From positions 105,925 through 169,924 of the forward strand of contig SVAQ01000003.1 in assembly GCA_015059305.1 (NCBI GenBank): a stretch of DNA of 64,000 nt. Reading direction: 5' to 3'. The position numbers and the translations under genes are program-made. Within the stretch, counting starts at the first letter, position 1. Each line of letters begins with the position of its first letter. The stretch comes from Bacillota bacterium. Its GTDB lineage: Bacteria; Bacillota_I; Bacilli_A; RF39; UBA660. Shown piece after piece: positions 35,100 to 44,220 of the stretch. The notes beneath the pieces are model-generated. The model was not told the DNA's origin. It searched no databases and saw only the letters and a list, made by a program, of their open reading frames with translations.

Positions 35100-36270
35100 A
35101 ATTTGGAATAGTCAACTTTTGACCAATACTTAAATTATTTGTTGTAAGGTTGTTTATCCTCTTAATTGCATCTACAGTTGTATTATATCTTCTTGCAATA
35201 TCATAAAGCGTATCTCCTGAAACAACTGTATATATTAAGTTTTTACTAATTGTAGGAACATTTAATTTTTGACCTATCGTTAAATTTGTCGTCATTAAGT
35301 TATTTAAATTAATTAAATCATTAACAGTAGTATTAAATTTACTAGCAATAGCATAAAGCGTATCACCTTTTTGGACAGTATAATTTCCACTACTAGATGC
35401 CTTAGGAAGTTTTAGTTTCTGTCCAATTGATAAATTCGTTGTTGACAAGTTGTTTAAATTCATTAGAGTAGCAACTGTTATTCCATATTTATTAGCTATC
35501 GCATATAAACTATCACCTTTTTGAACTATATAATAATCGCCTGAATCTTCCATTGGAATGCTAGTTAATAGTTTTTGGCCAATACTCAAAAAATTTGTTG
35601 ATAAGTTGTTCAAATCTTTTAATTTGTCAACAGTAGTATCAAATTTTTTAGCAATACTCCATAACGAATCACCTTTTTTAACAATATAATAATTTTCACC
35701 TTGTACCGAATATGGAACGCCAATATAATTTGCTAGCCCTTTAACAACAGCTTCTGCCAAACTTTCCCAATTGTTTTTTATCTGTGAAACATCATCGCCG
35801 GTACTATCCGTAAAACCATACTCAACAATTATAGTTTCATTATTAGGAGTGTCTCTTAATAAATAATAGTAGTCTTTGGCAGGGTTACTTGGGAGTCTTC
35901 TTTGATAATATTTTCGAACATTTTGTCCTGCATTTTCAAATTCAGCGGCAATTTTTCTTGAAAGGGCATCACTATTTCTAAGTGCGTAGATAATCTCCGC
36001 TCCATCGCCACCGCCTGCATTTAAATGATTTGAAACAACAATTACATCACTACCACTTCCATAAAAACTTTGTGCTCTTTGTGGCCTAGTAGTCTGATTT
36101 AAAAGTTCATCACTAGTTCTAGTCATACTGTTTTCAATTCCTAAGTCATCTAACCTATTTTTAATATAATTACTTATTTTTAAAGCGTACTCTTTCTCGA
36201 CAATTCCGTTATTAACGGTACCACTATCAGCGCCACCATGACCTGCATCAATAACCACTTTTTTTGCCAT
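35098..36270 (-). CDS. N-acetylmuramoyl-L-alanine amidase (Amidase_3) with four LysM repeats
   Basis: 390 residues. The N-terminal Amidase_3 domain (about 3-183) has zinc ligands in DAGHGG, EKEYAL, SNHLNAG and VEYGFTD. Four LysM modules follow, each starting with Y(I/T)V..GD(S/T)L and ending IGQKL (about residues 195-240, 245-290, 293-337, 343-388). It would cut the glycan-peptide amide bond of peptidoglycan. It starts MAKKVVIDAGHGG with no signal peptide, unlike the amidase at 55561, so release may depend on lysis, sporulation-like compartments or a non-Sec route (inference). SD AGGTG. Confidence 0.93.
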   Translation of the reverse strand: MAKKVVIDAGHGGADSGTVNNGIVEKEYALKISNYIKNRLDDLGIENSMTRTSDELLNQTTRPQRAQSFYGSGSDVIVVSNHLNAGGGDGAEIIYALRNSDALSRKIAAEFENAGQNVRKYYQRRLPSNPAKDYYYLLRDTPNNETIIVEYGFTDSTGDDVSQIKNNWESLAEAVVKGLANYIGVPYSVQGENYYIVKKGDSLWSIAKKFDTTVDKLKDLNNLSTNFLSIGQKLLTSIPMEDSGDYYIVQKGDSLYAIANKYGITVATLMNLNNLSTTNLSIGQKLKLPKASSSGNYTVQKGDTLYAIASKFNTTVNDLINLNNLMTTNLTIGQKLNVPTISKNLIYTVVSGDTLYDIARRYNTTVDAIKRINNLTTNNLSIGQKLTIPN

Positions 36271-36333
36271 TTATATCACCTATGATAGTTTATGTGAAGG
36301 CAAGAAATAAGTGAATGCTATCCCAAATAAAAA

Positions 36334-36353
36334 AACACATGTTTCCACGTGTT
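36334..36353 (-). terminator. Terminator of the nucleotide-metabolism operon
   Basis: Stem AACACATG/CACGTGTT with one mismatch just after the dut stop at 36352, followed by T7 on the minus strand. Confidence 0.75.
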
Positions 36354-36807
36354 ATTTATCAGTAGAACCAAATCCTCCGGTTCTCGTCCCTTCAGCAGCA
36401 TCATTATCTGCTAACAGGTATTTTTGAAATATTACTTGGCCAATAACATCACCTTTTTTAACAATTAAATCATTTAAACCAAAGTTATAATATTGAAAAT
36501 AGAAATGGCCATCATTCGTTTCGTTTTCATAATAATCCGAATCTATAATGCCAATACTATTAGCCATAACAAATCCCTTTTTAGGTCCAGAACTCCGATT
36601 GGCTAGCATGTACCATTCATCTTCCTTACAATATGCTTTTAAGCCTGTAGGGATTAAAGTTGGCTTTTGTCCAGGTTTATAAGGTGGAATAACAGTGTCT
36701 TCAGCAGCTTCTACATCATATCCTGCAGAATTCCTTGTTTTCCTTATAGGAAGATGAATATTCTTTTCTTCCCATCCTTTTGCAATTTCAAATCCTCTTT
36801 GTTTCAT
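36352..36807 (-). CDS. dut: dUTP diphosphatase
   Basis: 151-residue trimeric-type dUTPase, converting dUTP to dUMP and PPi to keep uracil out of DNA and supply dTMP synthesis. Motifs 1, 2, 3 and 5 are clear: AGYDVEAAED, NRSSGPKKGF, GIIDSDYYE and RTGGFGST. Start ATG 36807 is preferred; GGGGAG lies 7 bp upstream, while the in-frame upstream Met at 36822 overlaps the SD. Last gene of the ribonucleotide-reduction operon, 19 bp after trxB. Confidence 0.95.
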   Translation of the reverse strand: MKQRGFEIAKGWEEKNIHLPIRKTRNSAGYDVEAAEDTVIPPYKPGQKPTLIPTGLKAYCKEDEWYMLANRSSGPKKGFVMANSIGIIDSDYYENETNDGHFYFQYYNFGLNDLIVKKGDVIGQVIFQKYLLADNDAAEGTRTGGFGSTDK

Positions 36808-36826
36808 GTTAAATCTCCCCATTTAA

Positions 36827-37720
36827 CTAATTTTCATTAATATAATCAATCGCTAATAAAGCGGCAATTGTACCATCATTTACTGCAGTTGTTAATTGTC
36901 TTATTTCTTTTTCCCGACAATCTCCTGCAACAAAAACTCCTTTAATATTCGTTTTACAATCGGTACTTTGAATGTATCCATTTGTTCCTAAATCCAAAAA
37001 TTCTTTTGCTAAATCATTATTTGGATCAAGGCCAATTGAAATAAACATTCCGTCTACATTTATTTTTCTATTTGAACCATTTTCATCTACTACTATAGAT
37101 TCCAATTCTTCTCCATTTATTTTTTTCACATTAGAATTATACAAAATTTCAACATTAGGTAAGCTTTCTAATTTTTGAATTAATTTCTTTTCACACCTCA
37201 ATTTATCTTTGCGGCATATCAAATAAACTTTTTTACATAAAGAAGACAGATAAATAGTATTTTCAACTGCGGTATTTGCACCACCTATTACTGCTACGTT
37301 TTTATCTTTATAAAAAGCTCCATCACATGTTGTGCAAAAATGAACTCCCCTACCAATAAAATCAATTTCTCTTTCTAATCCCAATAATCTATGTCTTGCT
37401 CCCGTAGCTAATATTACAGTTTTAGCCTCATACTCTGATTCATCGGTAATCACCTTTTTTACTATACCATCTTCTATTTTTTTTACTTCTTCTATTTCAA
37501 AATCTGCACCTAATGCAATTACTTGGTTAAAAAAATTATTCGACAGTTCTGATCCGCTAATTTCCTCAAATCCCGGATAATTTTCTACTAATGGTGAAGA
37601 AGATATTTGGCCACCAATAGATTCTTTTTCTAAAATTAAAGTTTTCAAGTTAGCTCTACGGGCATAAATGCCTGCAGTTAATCCTGCAGGCCCTGCCCCA
37701 ATTATAATTACATCATACAT
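36827..37720 (-). CDS. trxB: Thioredoxin reductase
   Basis: 297-residue low-molecular-weight thioredoxin-reductase-type flavoprotein with FAD-binding GAGPAGLTAG (residues 8-17), redox pair CTTC in HFCTTCDGAFYKD (about 133-136), a second Rossmann motif VIGGANTAVE, and the FAD-ribityl motif VFVAGDCR. It passes NADPH electrons to thioredoxin or to a fused thiol domain. It lies between nrdD, with a thiol-redox C-terminal domain, and dut, so the likely client is that domain of NrdD (inference). Starts 2 bp after the nrdD stop. Confidence 0.93.
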   Translation of the reverse strand: MYDVIIIGAGPAGLTAGIYARRANLKTLILEKESIGGQISSSPLVENYPGFEEISGSELSNNFFNQVIALGADFEIEEVKKIEDGIVKKVITDESEYEAKTVILATGARHRLLGLEREIDFIGRGVHFCTTCDGAFYKDKNVAVIGGANTAVENTIYLSSLCKKVYLICRKDKLRCEKKLIQKLESLPNVEILYNSNVKKINGEELESIVVDENGSNRKINVDGMFISIGLDPNNDLAKEFLDLGTNGYIQSTDCKTNIKGVFVAGDCREKEIRQLTTAVNDGTIAALLAIDYINEN

Positions 37721-37722
37721 AA

Positions 37723-40062
37723 TTAAATTTTGAATTCTCCAATAGCTTTTTTGATATTTGATAAATTACAAATTGTCTCGGCTTCACCATTTTTCAAAAT
37801 TACTAATGTTGGAGCTTGTTTAATTTTATATTTTTTTGAAAGATCAGGATTTTCTTCAGCATCTATCCATTTATAATCAATTTTTGCTTTTTCTAATAAA
37901 CTTTTAGCAACAGTGCAATTTGGACATGTCTTAGTTCCAAATAACATTATTGTATCCTCACATTTGCAGTCATTATCTTTTTTCTTCATTTTTGATTTTT
38001 TCATGTCATACACTTCACGCATTTGATATTCTTTAGCTTTACCATCATTCCAATTTTTAACAGGGCGATAATAACCAGTTATACGACTATATACTTCAGT
38101 TTCTTCACCACAATCAGGACAGGTCCATACTTCGCCTCTAATGTAACCATGTTTTTTACATACAGAATATGTTGGAGACATTGTGTAATATGGAAGTTTA
38201 TAATTTTCTGCTATCTTGCGAACTAAATTTGCAGCAGCTTCCCAATCATTCAATCTTTCTCCTAAGAACGCATGGAATACAGTTCCTGATGTATATAATG
38301 TTTGCAATTCATCTTGAATATCTAGCGCTTCAAAAATATCATTAGTATAACCAACTGGTAAATGACTTGAGTTTGTATAATATGGAGTTTCATCATCAGA
38401 GGCAGTTATAATGTCCGGATATAATGATTTATCCTTTTTAGCTAATCTATATGAAGTAGATTCTGCTGGAGTTGCCTCTAGATTATATAAATCACCATAT
38501 TCTTCTTGATAATCAGATAACTTTTCTCTCATGAAATTCAATACATCTTTAGTAAATTTTTGAGCCTTTTCTTGAGTTAAGTCTTCTTTAATCCATTTGG
38601 CATTTAAACAAGCTTCATTCATTCCAAGCAAACCAATTGTTGAAAAGTGGTTTGCAAAAGTTCCTAAATATCGTTTTGTATAAGGATATAATCCTTCATC
38701 TAATAATTTGGTAATAACATTTCTTTTAATTTTTAAAGAACGAGCAGCTACATTCATTAATTTTTCTAAACGATCATAGAAATCTTTTTCATCTTCAGCA
38801 AGATAAGCAATTCGTGGCATATTAATTGTTACTACACCGACAGAACCAGTAGATTCTCCACTACCAAAGAAACCTCCACTTTTTTTTCTAAGTTCTCTTA
38901 AATCTAGTCTCAAACGGCAGCACATACTTCTTACATCAGATGGTTCCATATCACTGTTAATATAATTTGAGAAGTATGGAGTTCCATATTTAGCAGTCAT
39001 TTCAAATAACAATTTATTATTTTCTGTCTCTTTCCAATTAAAATCTTTTGTAATGGAATAAGTTGGAATCGGATATTGAAATCCACGTCCATTAGCATCG
39101 CCCTCAATCATAATTTCTATGAAAGCTTTGTTAATCATGTCCATTTCTTTTTGACAATCTTTATATTTAAAATCTTGTTCTTCACCACCAATAATTGCAT
39201 TTAGTTCTGCTAAATCATTGGGAACAGTCCAATCTAATGTAACATTTGTAAAAGGTGCTTGCGTACCCCATCTTGAAGGTGTATTAACTCCATATACAAA
39301 AGATTGAATACATTGTTTAACTTCTTTTTGAGTTAGTTTGTCTTTTTTTACAAATGGTGCTAAATATGTATCAAATGAAGAGAATGCTTGCGCTCCTGCC
39401 CATTCATTTTGCATAATACCTAAAAAGTTTACCATTTGATTACATAAAGTACTCAAATGTTTTGCTGGACTACTTGTAATTTTACCTGGTACTCCGCCTA
39501 GCCCCTCTTGAATAAGCTGTTTTAAGCTCCATCCGGCACAATATCCTGTAAGCATAGATAAGTCATGTAAATGAATATCGCAATTACGATGAGCATTAGC
39601 AATTTCTTCGTCATATACTTCTGATAACCAGTAATTAGCAGTAATTGCACCAGAGTTACTTAATATTAATCCACCTACTGAATATGTAACGGTTGAATTT
39701 TCTTTAACTCTCCAGTCAGTTACATTAATATAACTGTTAACAACTTGTTTATAATCTAAAATTGTCGATTGCATTGCTCTTTGTTTTTCATGAAGTTTAC
39801 GATATAAAATATATGCTTTTGCAACATCTGTATATCCCGCCTTTGATAAAACTCTTTCAACACTATCTTGAATATCTTCAACGCCAATAATATTATCTTT
39901 TACCTTAGAAGCAAAATCTGCGGTAACTTTTAATGCTAGAAAATCCACTACTCCTTCATCATAGTTTACCTCTTCCGCTTCAAAAGCCTTAATTATAGCA
40001 TCAGTAATTTTTGCTATATCAAATGGAACTATTTTCCCATCTCTTTTTCTTACTTTATACAT
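37723..40062 (-). CDS. nrdD: Anaerobic (class III) ribonucleoside-triphosphate reductase with C-terminal thioredoxin-fold domain
   Basis: 779 residues. An N-terminal ATP-cone (about 1-90) and the glycyl-radical barrel are followed by a zinc site (CKKHGYI with TCPDCGEE) and the radical loop SRITGYYRPV near residue 675. This reduces NTPs to dNTPs without oxygen. After the radical domain comes an extra domain of about 75 residues (about 705-779) starting MLFGTKTCPNCTVAK with a CPNC active site and QAPTLVIL, a glutaredoxin/thioredoxin fold. A built-in thiol donor for an enzyme that usually uses formate or thioredoxin is notable. SD GAGGAGGAG; between nrdG and trxB. Confidence 0.95.
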   Translation of the reverse strand: MYKVRKRDGKIVPFDIAKITDAIIKAFEAEEVNYDEGVVDFLALKVTADFASKVKDNIIGVEDIQDSVERVLSKAGYTDVAKAYILYRKLHEKQRAMQSTILDYKQVVNSYINVTDWRVKENSTVTYSVGGLILSNSGAITANYWLSEVYDEEIANAHRNCDIHLHDLSMLTGYCAGWSLKQLIQEGLGGVPGKITSSPAKHLSTLCNQMVNFLGIMQNEWAGAQAFSSFDTYLAPFVKKDKLTQKEVKQCIQSFVYGVNTPSRWGTQAPFTNVTLDWTVPNDLAELNAIIGGEEQDFKYKDCQKEMDMINKAFIEIMIEGDANGRGFQYPIPTYSITKDFNWKETENNKLLFEMTAKYGTPYFSNYINSDMEPSDVRSMCCRLRLDLRELRKKSGGFFGSGESTGSVGVVTINMPRIAYLAEDEKDFYDRLEKLMNVAARSLKIKRNVITKLLDEGLYPYTKRYLGTFANHFSTIGLLGMNEACLNAKWIKEDLTQEKAQKFTKDVLNFMREKLSDYQEEYGDLYNLEATPAESTSYRLAKKDKSLYPDIITASDDETPYYTNSSHLPVGYTNDIFEALDIQDELQTLYTSGTVFHAFLGERLNDWEAAANLVRKIAENYKLPYYTMSPTYSVCKKHGYIRGEVWTCPDCGEETEVYSRITGYYRPVKNWNDGKAKEYQMREVYDMKKSKMKKKDNDCKCEDTIMLFGTKTCPNCTVAKSLLEKAKIDYKWIDAEENPDLSKKYKIKQAPTLVILKNGEAETICNLSNIKKAIGEFKI

Positions 40063-40089
40063 ATATACTCCTCCTCATTTTGTATAAAT

Positions 40090-40779
40090 TTATATTCCTC
40101 TAACGCTTACGTTAGGAAAATTTTTTCTTAATATACCTTGAATGTTTATTAACATATCTGCAGTAAACGATACTAATGATTTGTCTAACACCGCTTCGCT
40201 GTCTTCGAAATTTTGCAAATAATATTTTTCTTCCTCTCCTAAATACTCACAGATCCTGGTTAATTTATCAATATCATGATAATTTTTCATTATCGTCGTT
40301 CTAAACTCATGATCTATCGATGAATTTTTAATAATCTCAATACTTTGCTTAATATTTTCAACATTCACTTTTTTTAAATTAACAATTGGATCATATTCAT
40401 CAAAAATATTTTTTACATCCATCGCTATATAATCGATTAGTTTCTCATCAACCAACCTTTTTAGAATTTCAGGATTACTCCCATTAGTATCTAATTTAAC
40501 TAAAAAACCCATCTCTTTAATATCTTTTACAAAGCCATATAAATCAGGTTGAATAGTAGGCTCACCGCCACTTATAACCACGCCTTCAATAATATTTTTC
40601 CTTTTTTTTAAATAGTTAAATATTTCTTGACGAGCAATTAGATTGTTCTTATTACATTTAATCAAACCCGAATTTTGACAAAAAGCACAATTATAATTAC
40701 ATCCTTGAGTAAAAATAATACACGCTATTTTTTTAGGATAATCTATAAGAGTTAATTTTGTAAAACCACTAATATTCAT
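40090..40779 (-). CDS. nrdG: Anaerobic ribonucleotide reductase activating protein (radical SAM)
   Basis: 229-residue radical SAM activase that makes the glycyl radical on NrdD using S-adenosylmethionine and a [4Fe-4S] cluster. The cluster motif CNYNCAFC is near residue 27, GGEPT near residue 72, and an iron-sulfur-friendly N-terminus (LTLIDYPKK) is typical. It overlaps the nrdD-like gene upstream by 11 bp and lies 27 bp before nrdD. The overlap with the paralogue suggests they are made together. Confidence 0.94.
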   Translation of the reverse strand: MNISGFTKLTLIDYPKKIACIIFTQGCNYNCAFCQNSGLIKCNKNNLIARQEIFNYLKKRKNIIEGVVISGGEPTIQPDLYGFVKDIKEMGFLVKLDTNGSNPEILKRLVDEKLIDYIAMDVKNIFDEYDPIVNLKKVNVENIKQSIEIIKNSSIDHEFRTTIMKNYHDIDKLTRICEYLGEEEKYYLQNFEDSEAVLDKSLVSFTADMLINIQGILRKNFPNVSVRGI

Positions 40780-42706
40780 TTTTACCTACCACCATTTTTG
40801 CAAATTCAACATTGTTAGCTTTAAGATTTTCTAAAGTATCTGCAATTTTCTTTATATTAATTTTTCCAGGCAAATTTATTATAATCAACTTCCCAGAAGA
40901 GAAACTTTTTTGTATTTTTGCTAATTCAGCATAATCCCCCATAATATCAACATCTAGTAAATCATACCTTTTTTTATCTGTTACATCTGGTACCAAACCA
41001 TAGATTGCTTTATCAATCGCCAATAATTTTGTTCTTGCATGACAACTAATTGGTTCATATAATCCAAAGTTTAGTTTTGTATCCGTTGTATAAACCTGGC
41101 ATTTTTCTCTTAGAAATTCAATTATTTCATTAAGCAACTTTTTCCTTTTATTTTCATTTTTTTCTAAACAGGTGACGCATTCTTTAAGACCAATAACACC
41201 AATATTTAAGCATCCATTTTTAATAACCTTACGGATTTTTTGACCATTTTCAAGCTTTTCATCTTCATAAACATTTCCATGAAATAGTGCGCGATAATAT
41301 TCTTTATATTTGCTACCAATAGTTTCAAAAGATAATAGCAACTCATTTTTAACTAATTCCACTATATTTGATAATTCCTCATAAAATTCTTCTTTACTTT
41401 TATTCTGAAACTTTAGTCCCAATCTCGCTAAGTTTATTGAAGAAGAACTTACTACCATTCTTCCATTAGATAATGGTGAAACATCATTAGTATTATCATA
41501 TATTTTGACCCCGTCAACAAAATAATCTATAGCCTTTTCGTTTCCTACAAAATGAATGCATACCGAATTATTACTATCAAATAATTTTGCAATTTTATTG
41601 ATTATATCCATATTCAAGATATTTATTTTTACAATTAAATTAATTTTTTTATAAGTATTTTTACTTAAAATAGTGAATATTCTTGTATTAACCATTTTTC
41701 CAATTTCACTGCTATTTAACCCGAAACTCAATGTATAAGTAGTATTTCTCTCTGCCCGATTTTCTAAGCTAAGAAGAATCTTTAAAATAACGTTATCACA
41801 TACTTTATTTATATAATCCCAAGCATCTGTTTTTGCAGTTTCAAAAACATTTTTAAGTTGAGCATTTACCAGAATTTGTTGATAATTTTCGATATTAATA
41901 GCAACTGTTTTTTCTAAACTTATTTGTTCTTCTAACTTTTTAAAATTTATTAATTCAAGAAAACCTAACAATTTCAAATATTTATATAAATTTTGAACAA
42001 AACTTTTCTTAAATCGCCTTAAAATAAACGGTTCAATTAAATCATCAAAATTATTAAGTCCAATTTCACCATAAACTTCTCTTTCTGCATTTACAATGTC
42101 ATTAATTAAAATATCAACATCATAATCATCAGTAAGTTTTCTTTTTAATTTCAAATGTAAATTTGGAAACATTCCTAATGTAAAATAATCTAAATCATGA
42201 ATATAAATATTTCCTTCTTCTGCTGCTCTGACTGATTTAGTATCCAAAATATACGATTTGGTATATTCGCTAGAAATTATTTTTCCAAAATCAAATATTA
42301 AATCATCAGCACATTTAGAATTATCTTTGTTAAGAGTACTCTCTTCTATTTTTTCAATTGCCTTAACAAATTTATGTTGTTGTTTTTCTGCAAAAACCTT
42401 TCTAGACAAAGCACGTTTTTGACGATATTCTTTAAATGCATTATAAACATTATATACTTTTTCATTATATAAAGTATTTTCTATTATATCTTGAATATCT
42501 TCGACATTAATAGTTTTTCTATCCTTATAATTTTCATTAATAAAATTTAGAACCTTTTCAAAAATTTTAAAGACTTTTTTGTCATCAGCAAAGCCGACAC
42601 CATCAAAAGCTTTTTTTATAGCTATGGCCACTTTTGATGCATTGAAGTTAACCCTTTGACCACTTCTTTTTACGACTACAAGATCCTCTAATACTTCATT
42701 ATGCAT
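40769..42706 (-). CDS. NrdD-like protein lacking the zinc and glycyl-radical region
   Basis: 645 residues. It has an N-terminal ATP-cone (VVKRSGQRVNFNASKVAIAI) and a body similar to anaerobic ribonucleotide reductase (for example IYIHDLDYFTLGM, ARLGLKFQ, NIGVIGLKECV). It then stops at about the place where the zinc ribbon and the GY radical loop should begin (it ends VEFAKMVVGKNEY). No in-frame continuation exists, because the stop lies inside the nrdG start. Start ATG 42706 follows SD AGAGGTG and a promoter; an upstream in-frame start at 42889 is disfavoured. Possible regulatory or structural partner of NrdD, or a different glycyl-radical-independent activity. Confidence 0.85.
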   Translation of the reverse strand: MHNEVLEDLVVVKRSGQRVNFNASKVAIAIKKAFDGVGFADDKKVFKIFEKVLNFINENYKDRKTINVEDIQDIIENTLYNEKVYNVYNAFKEYRQKRALSRKVFAEKQQHKFVKAIEKIEESTLNKDNSKCADDLIFDFGKIISSEYTKSYILDTKSVRAAEEGNIYIHDLDYFTLGMFPNLHLKLKRKLTDDYDVDILINDIVNAEREVYGEIGLNNFDDLIEPFILRRFKKSFVQNLYKYLKLLGFLELINFKKLEEQISLEKTVAINIENYQQILVNAQLKNVFETAKTDAWDYINKVCDNVILKILLSLENRAERNTTYTLSFGLNSSEIGKMVNTRIFTILSKNTYKKINLIVKINILNMDIINKIAKLFDSNNSVCIHFVGNEKAIDYFVDGVKIYDNTNDVSPLSNGRMVVSSSSINLARLGLKFQNKSKEEFYEELSNIVELVKNELLLSFETIGSKYKEYYRALFHGNVYEDEKLENGQKIRKVIKNGCLNIGVIGLKECVTCLEKNENKRKKLLNEIIEFLREKCQVYTTDTKLNFGLYEPISCHARTKLLAIDKAIYGLVPDVTDKKRYDLLDVDIMGDYAELAKIQKSFSSGKLIIINLPGKINIKKIADTLENLKANNVEFAKMVVGKNEY

Positions 42707-42739
42707 CTCATCACCTCTTCCTATGTTAAGCTTAAATCT

Positions 42740-42768
42740 ATCATAGCATTTTGCAACTAACACTTCAA
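42740..42768 (-). promoter_or_regulatory. Promoter of the nrd operon
   Basis: -35 TTGAAG (42763-42768), 17-bp spacer, extended -10 TGC-TATGAT (42740-42745), 33 bp before ATG 42706. No clear NrdR box pair is seen. Confidence 0.65.
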
Positions 42769-42882
42769 TGTTTTTTTGCTCCATTTTTCTTTTTTTAGAG
42801 TTTTGTGTAAAATTTCCTTTTTGAATTTTTGGCCTAAAAAAACATACGCCTTGTACTTTAGGGATTTTTCTAGCATCATAAA

Positions 42883-42918
42883 AAAACAATCTGCAAATTA
42901 TACTTTACAGACTGTTTT
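42883..42918 (-). terminator. Terminator of the coiled-coil gene
   Basis: 11-bp stem AAAACAATCTG/CAGACTGTTTT with one mismatch, between 42943 and the nrd promoter, T-rich on the minus strand. Confidence 0.7.
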
Positions 42919-42942
42919 GACATCCAACTTTACTATTTATAT

Positions 42943-43467
42943 TTAATTATCAAAATTATCAATTTTTTCATTGAAATTACTTACTATTTTTTCAAACTGT
43001 TCATAATTTTTAGTAAGTATTTTCTTGTTTCTTTCTATAAGAGACAATTGCTCTTGGCGATATTTCTCAAATGCTATTTTATCCTTCTCTAAAAGTTCTC
43101 TGGCACTTTGTATTTCATTAAAGGTTTTTGTTTTTTCTTGCTCAAAATCAATTTTTAAATCATTTAAACGTTGATGTTCTTCTCTCATTTTCCTTTCAAA
43201 AGCAAAGTTCATTTCGTCAATTTCTTTTTGCATCAGAGACAAACTTTTTCTTTCAAGCTCAAGAGTTTCCTTAAGAGATAATATGCTTGATACATTATCA
43301 TCTACATTACTCACTTGTTTGTTAAGTTCCTCTAATCTTTCTGAAAGATTATCAAAATGATCAATTTGCGTTTCTTTATCATTTACACTTCCAATTAAAC
43401 ATTTTGGAAAACTTACTTCTGCCACTTTAGAAAAATCAATATCATTACTAAATCTATCGTCTATCAT
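42943..43467 (-). CDS. Coiled-coil protein, function unknown
   Basis: 174 residues. After about 40 residues it is one long heptad-rich helix (about 40-170, rich in Glu, Lys, Leu, Asn), with no membrane segment or signal peptide. Single-gene transcript with SD AGAGGG and its own terminator. Similar coiled-coil proteins can be structural or partition factors, but no family is recognisable here. Confidence 0.7.
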   Translation of the reverse strand: MIDDRFSNDIDFSKVAEVSFPKCLIGSVNDKETQIDHFDNLSERLEELNKQVSNVDDNVSSILSLKETLELERKSLSLMQKEIDEMNFAFERKMREEHQRLNDLKIDFEQEKTKTFNEIQSARELLEKDKIAFEKYRQEQLSLIERNKKILTKNYEQFEKIVSNFNEKIDNFDN

Positions 43468-43526
43468 AGCACACCCTCTTATTCTTATATAATTTTACTA
43501 CATTAACTATTTTTTATCAATGAAAA

Positions 43527-43547
43527 AGCACCTATTCTCTAGGTGCT
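43527..43547 (-). terminator. Terminator of the gene at 43532
   Basis: 8-bp stem AGCACCTA/TAGGTGCT overlapping the TAG stop at 43532, followed by TTTTTCATTG on the minus strand. Confidence 0.75.
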
Positions 43548-44131
43548 ACATTTTCTAAACTTCTAACCAAAGCTCTTTCGCGCAAGTTTTTGTCATAAAG
43601 ACTCGTTACTTGCCATCTAGTGTCCTCTTCATCTAAATCATAACCTAATTCATTTACGGAAGTTTCAAAAGCATCATCATACTTAGGTACTTCAAAAGTA
43701 AGTAGTTCTATATCTTTTAAACCGCTAACTGCTTCTTCAACCCCTTTAATGAAACTAGCATATAATTCTGTTTTTTGTGCATCAGTCATATTTTCATCAA
43801 TAATAATTGTTTCGCCGACTATAGCATTTGATTTATTGCTTGGTAAGCCAAGTTTAATACGCCCTACTGCAAGAAGATGACCTTCTAAATCATAAATACC
43901 TAACATTACATTATCAAAACTATGATGTACAGAATTTACCGCATTGACAGCCTTATCATAACAATCATCAAGTTTGCCAATAATAACTGGCACCTTTTCA
44001 CCTTTTTCTAATAATGTTTCTATATATCTAGCAAAAACAGTTTTTCCATACATTTTTTGAAAAAATCTATAATAAGGTAGATATAATGTTCCAAGTTCAG
44101 CATATTGAACTATTCTTAATTCAGTTTCCAT
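43532..44131 (-). CDS. Hypothetical protein, possible GNAT-like fold
   Basis: 199 residues from ATG 44131; the in-frame ATG at 44143 lies inside the SD GGAGGGG. The strand-rich middle (VMLGIYDLEGHLLAVGRIKLG, AIVGETIIID) and the helix that follows recall an acetyltransferase fold, but no CoA-binding loop is clear. Followed by a terminator. Name kept neutral. Confidence 0.6.
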   Translation of the reverse strand: METELRIVQYAELGTLYLPYYRFFQKMYGKTVFARYIETLLEKGEKVPVIIGKLDDCYDKAVNAVNSVHHSFDNVMLGIYDLEGHLLAVGRIKLGLPSNKSNAIVGETIIIDENMTDAQKTELYASFIKGVEEAVSGLKDIELLTFEVPKYDDAFETSVNELGYDLDEEDTRWQVTSLYDKNLRERALVRSLENVAPRE

Positions 44132-44190
44132 TTGCCCCTCCATAAAAGCAAGGAATATTCTAACACAAATTTTCTTTTTGGTCTACTATA

Positions 44191-44220
44191 AAAAAACTTA
44201 GACCCAAATCTAAGTTTTTT
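44191..44220. terminator. Terminator of the second acyl-CoA synthetase gene
   Basis: 12-bp stem AAAAAACTTAGA/TCTAAGTTTTTT with CCCAAA loop, directly after the stop at 44219. Confidence 0.9.
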
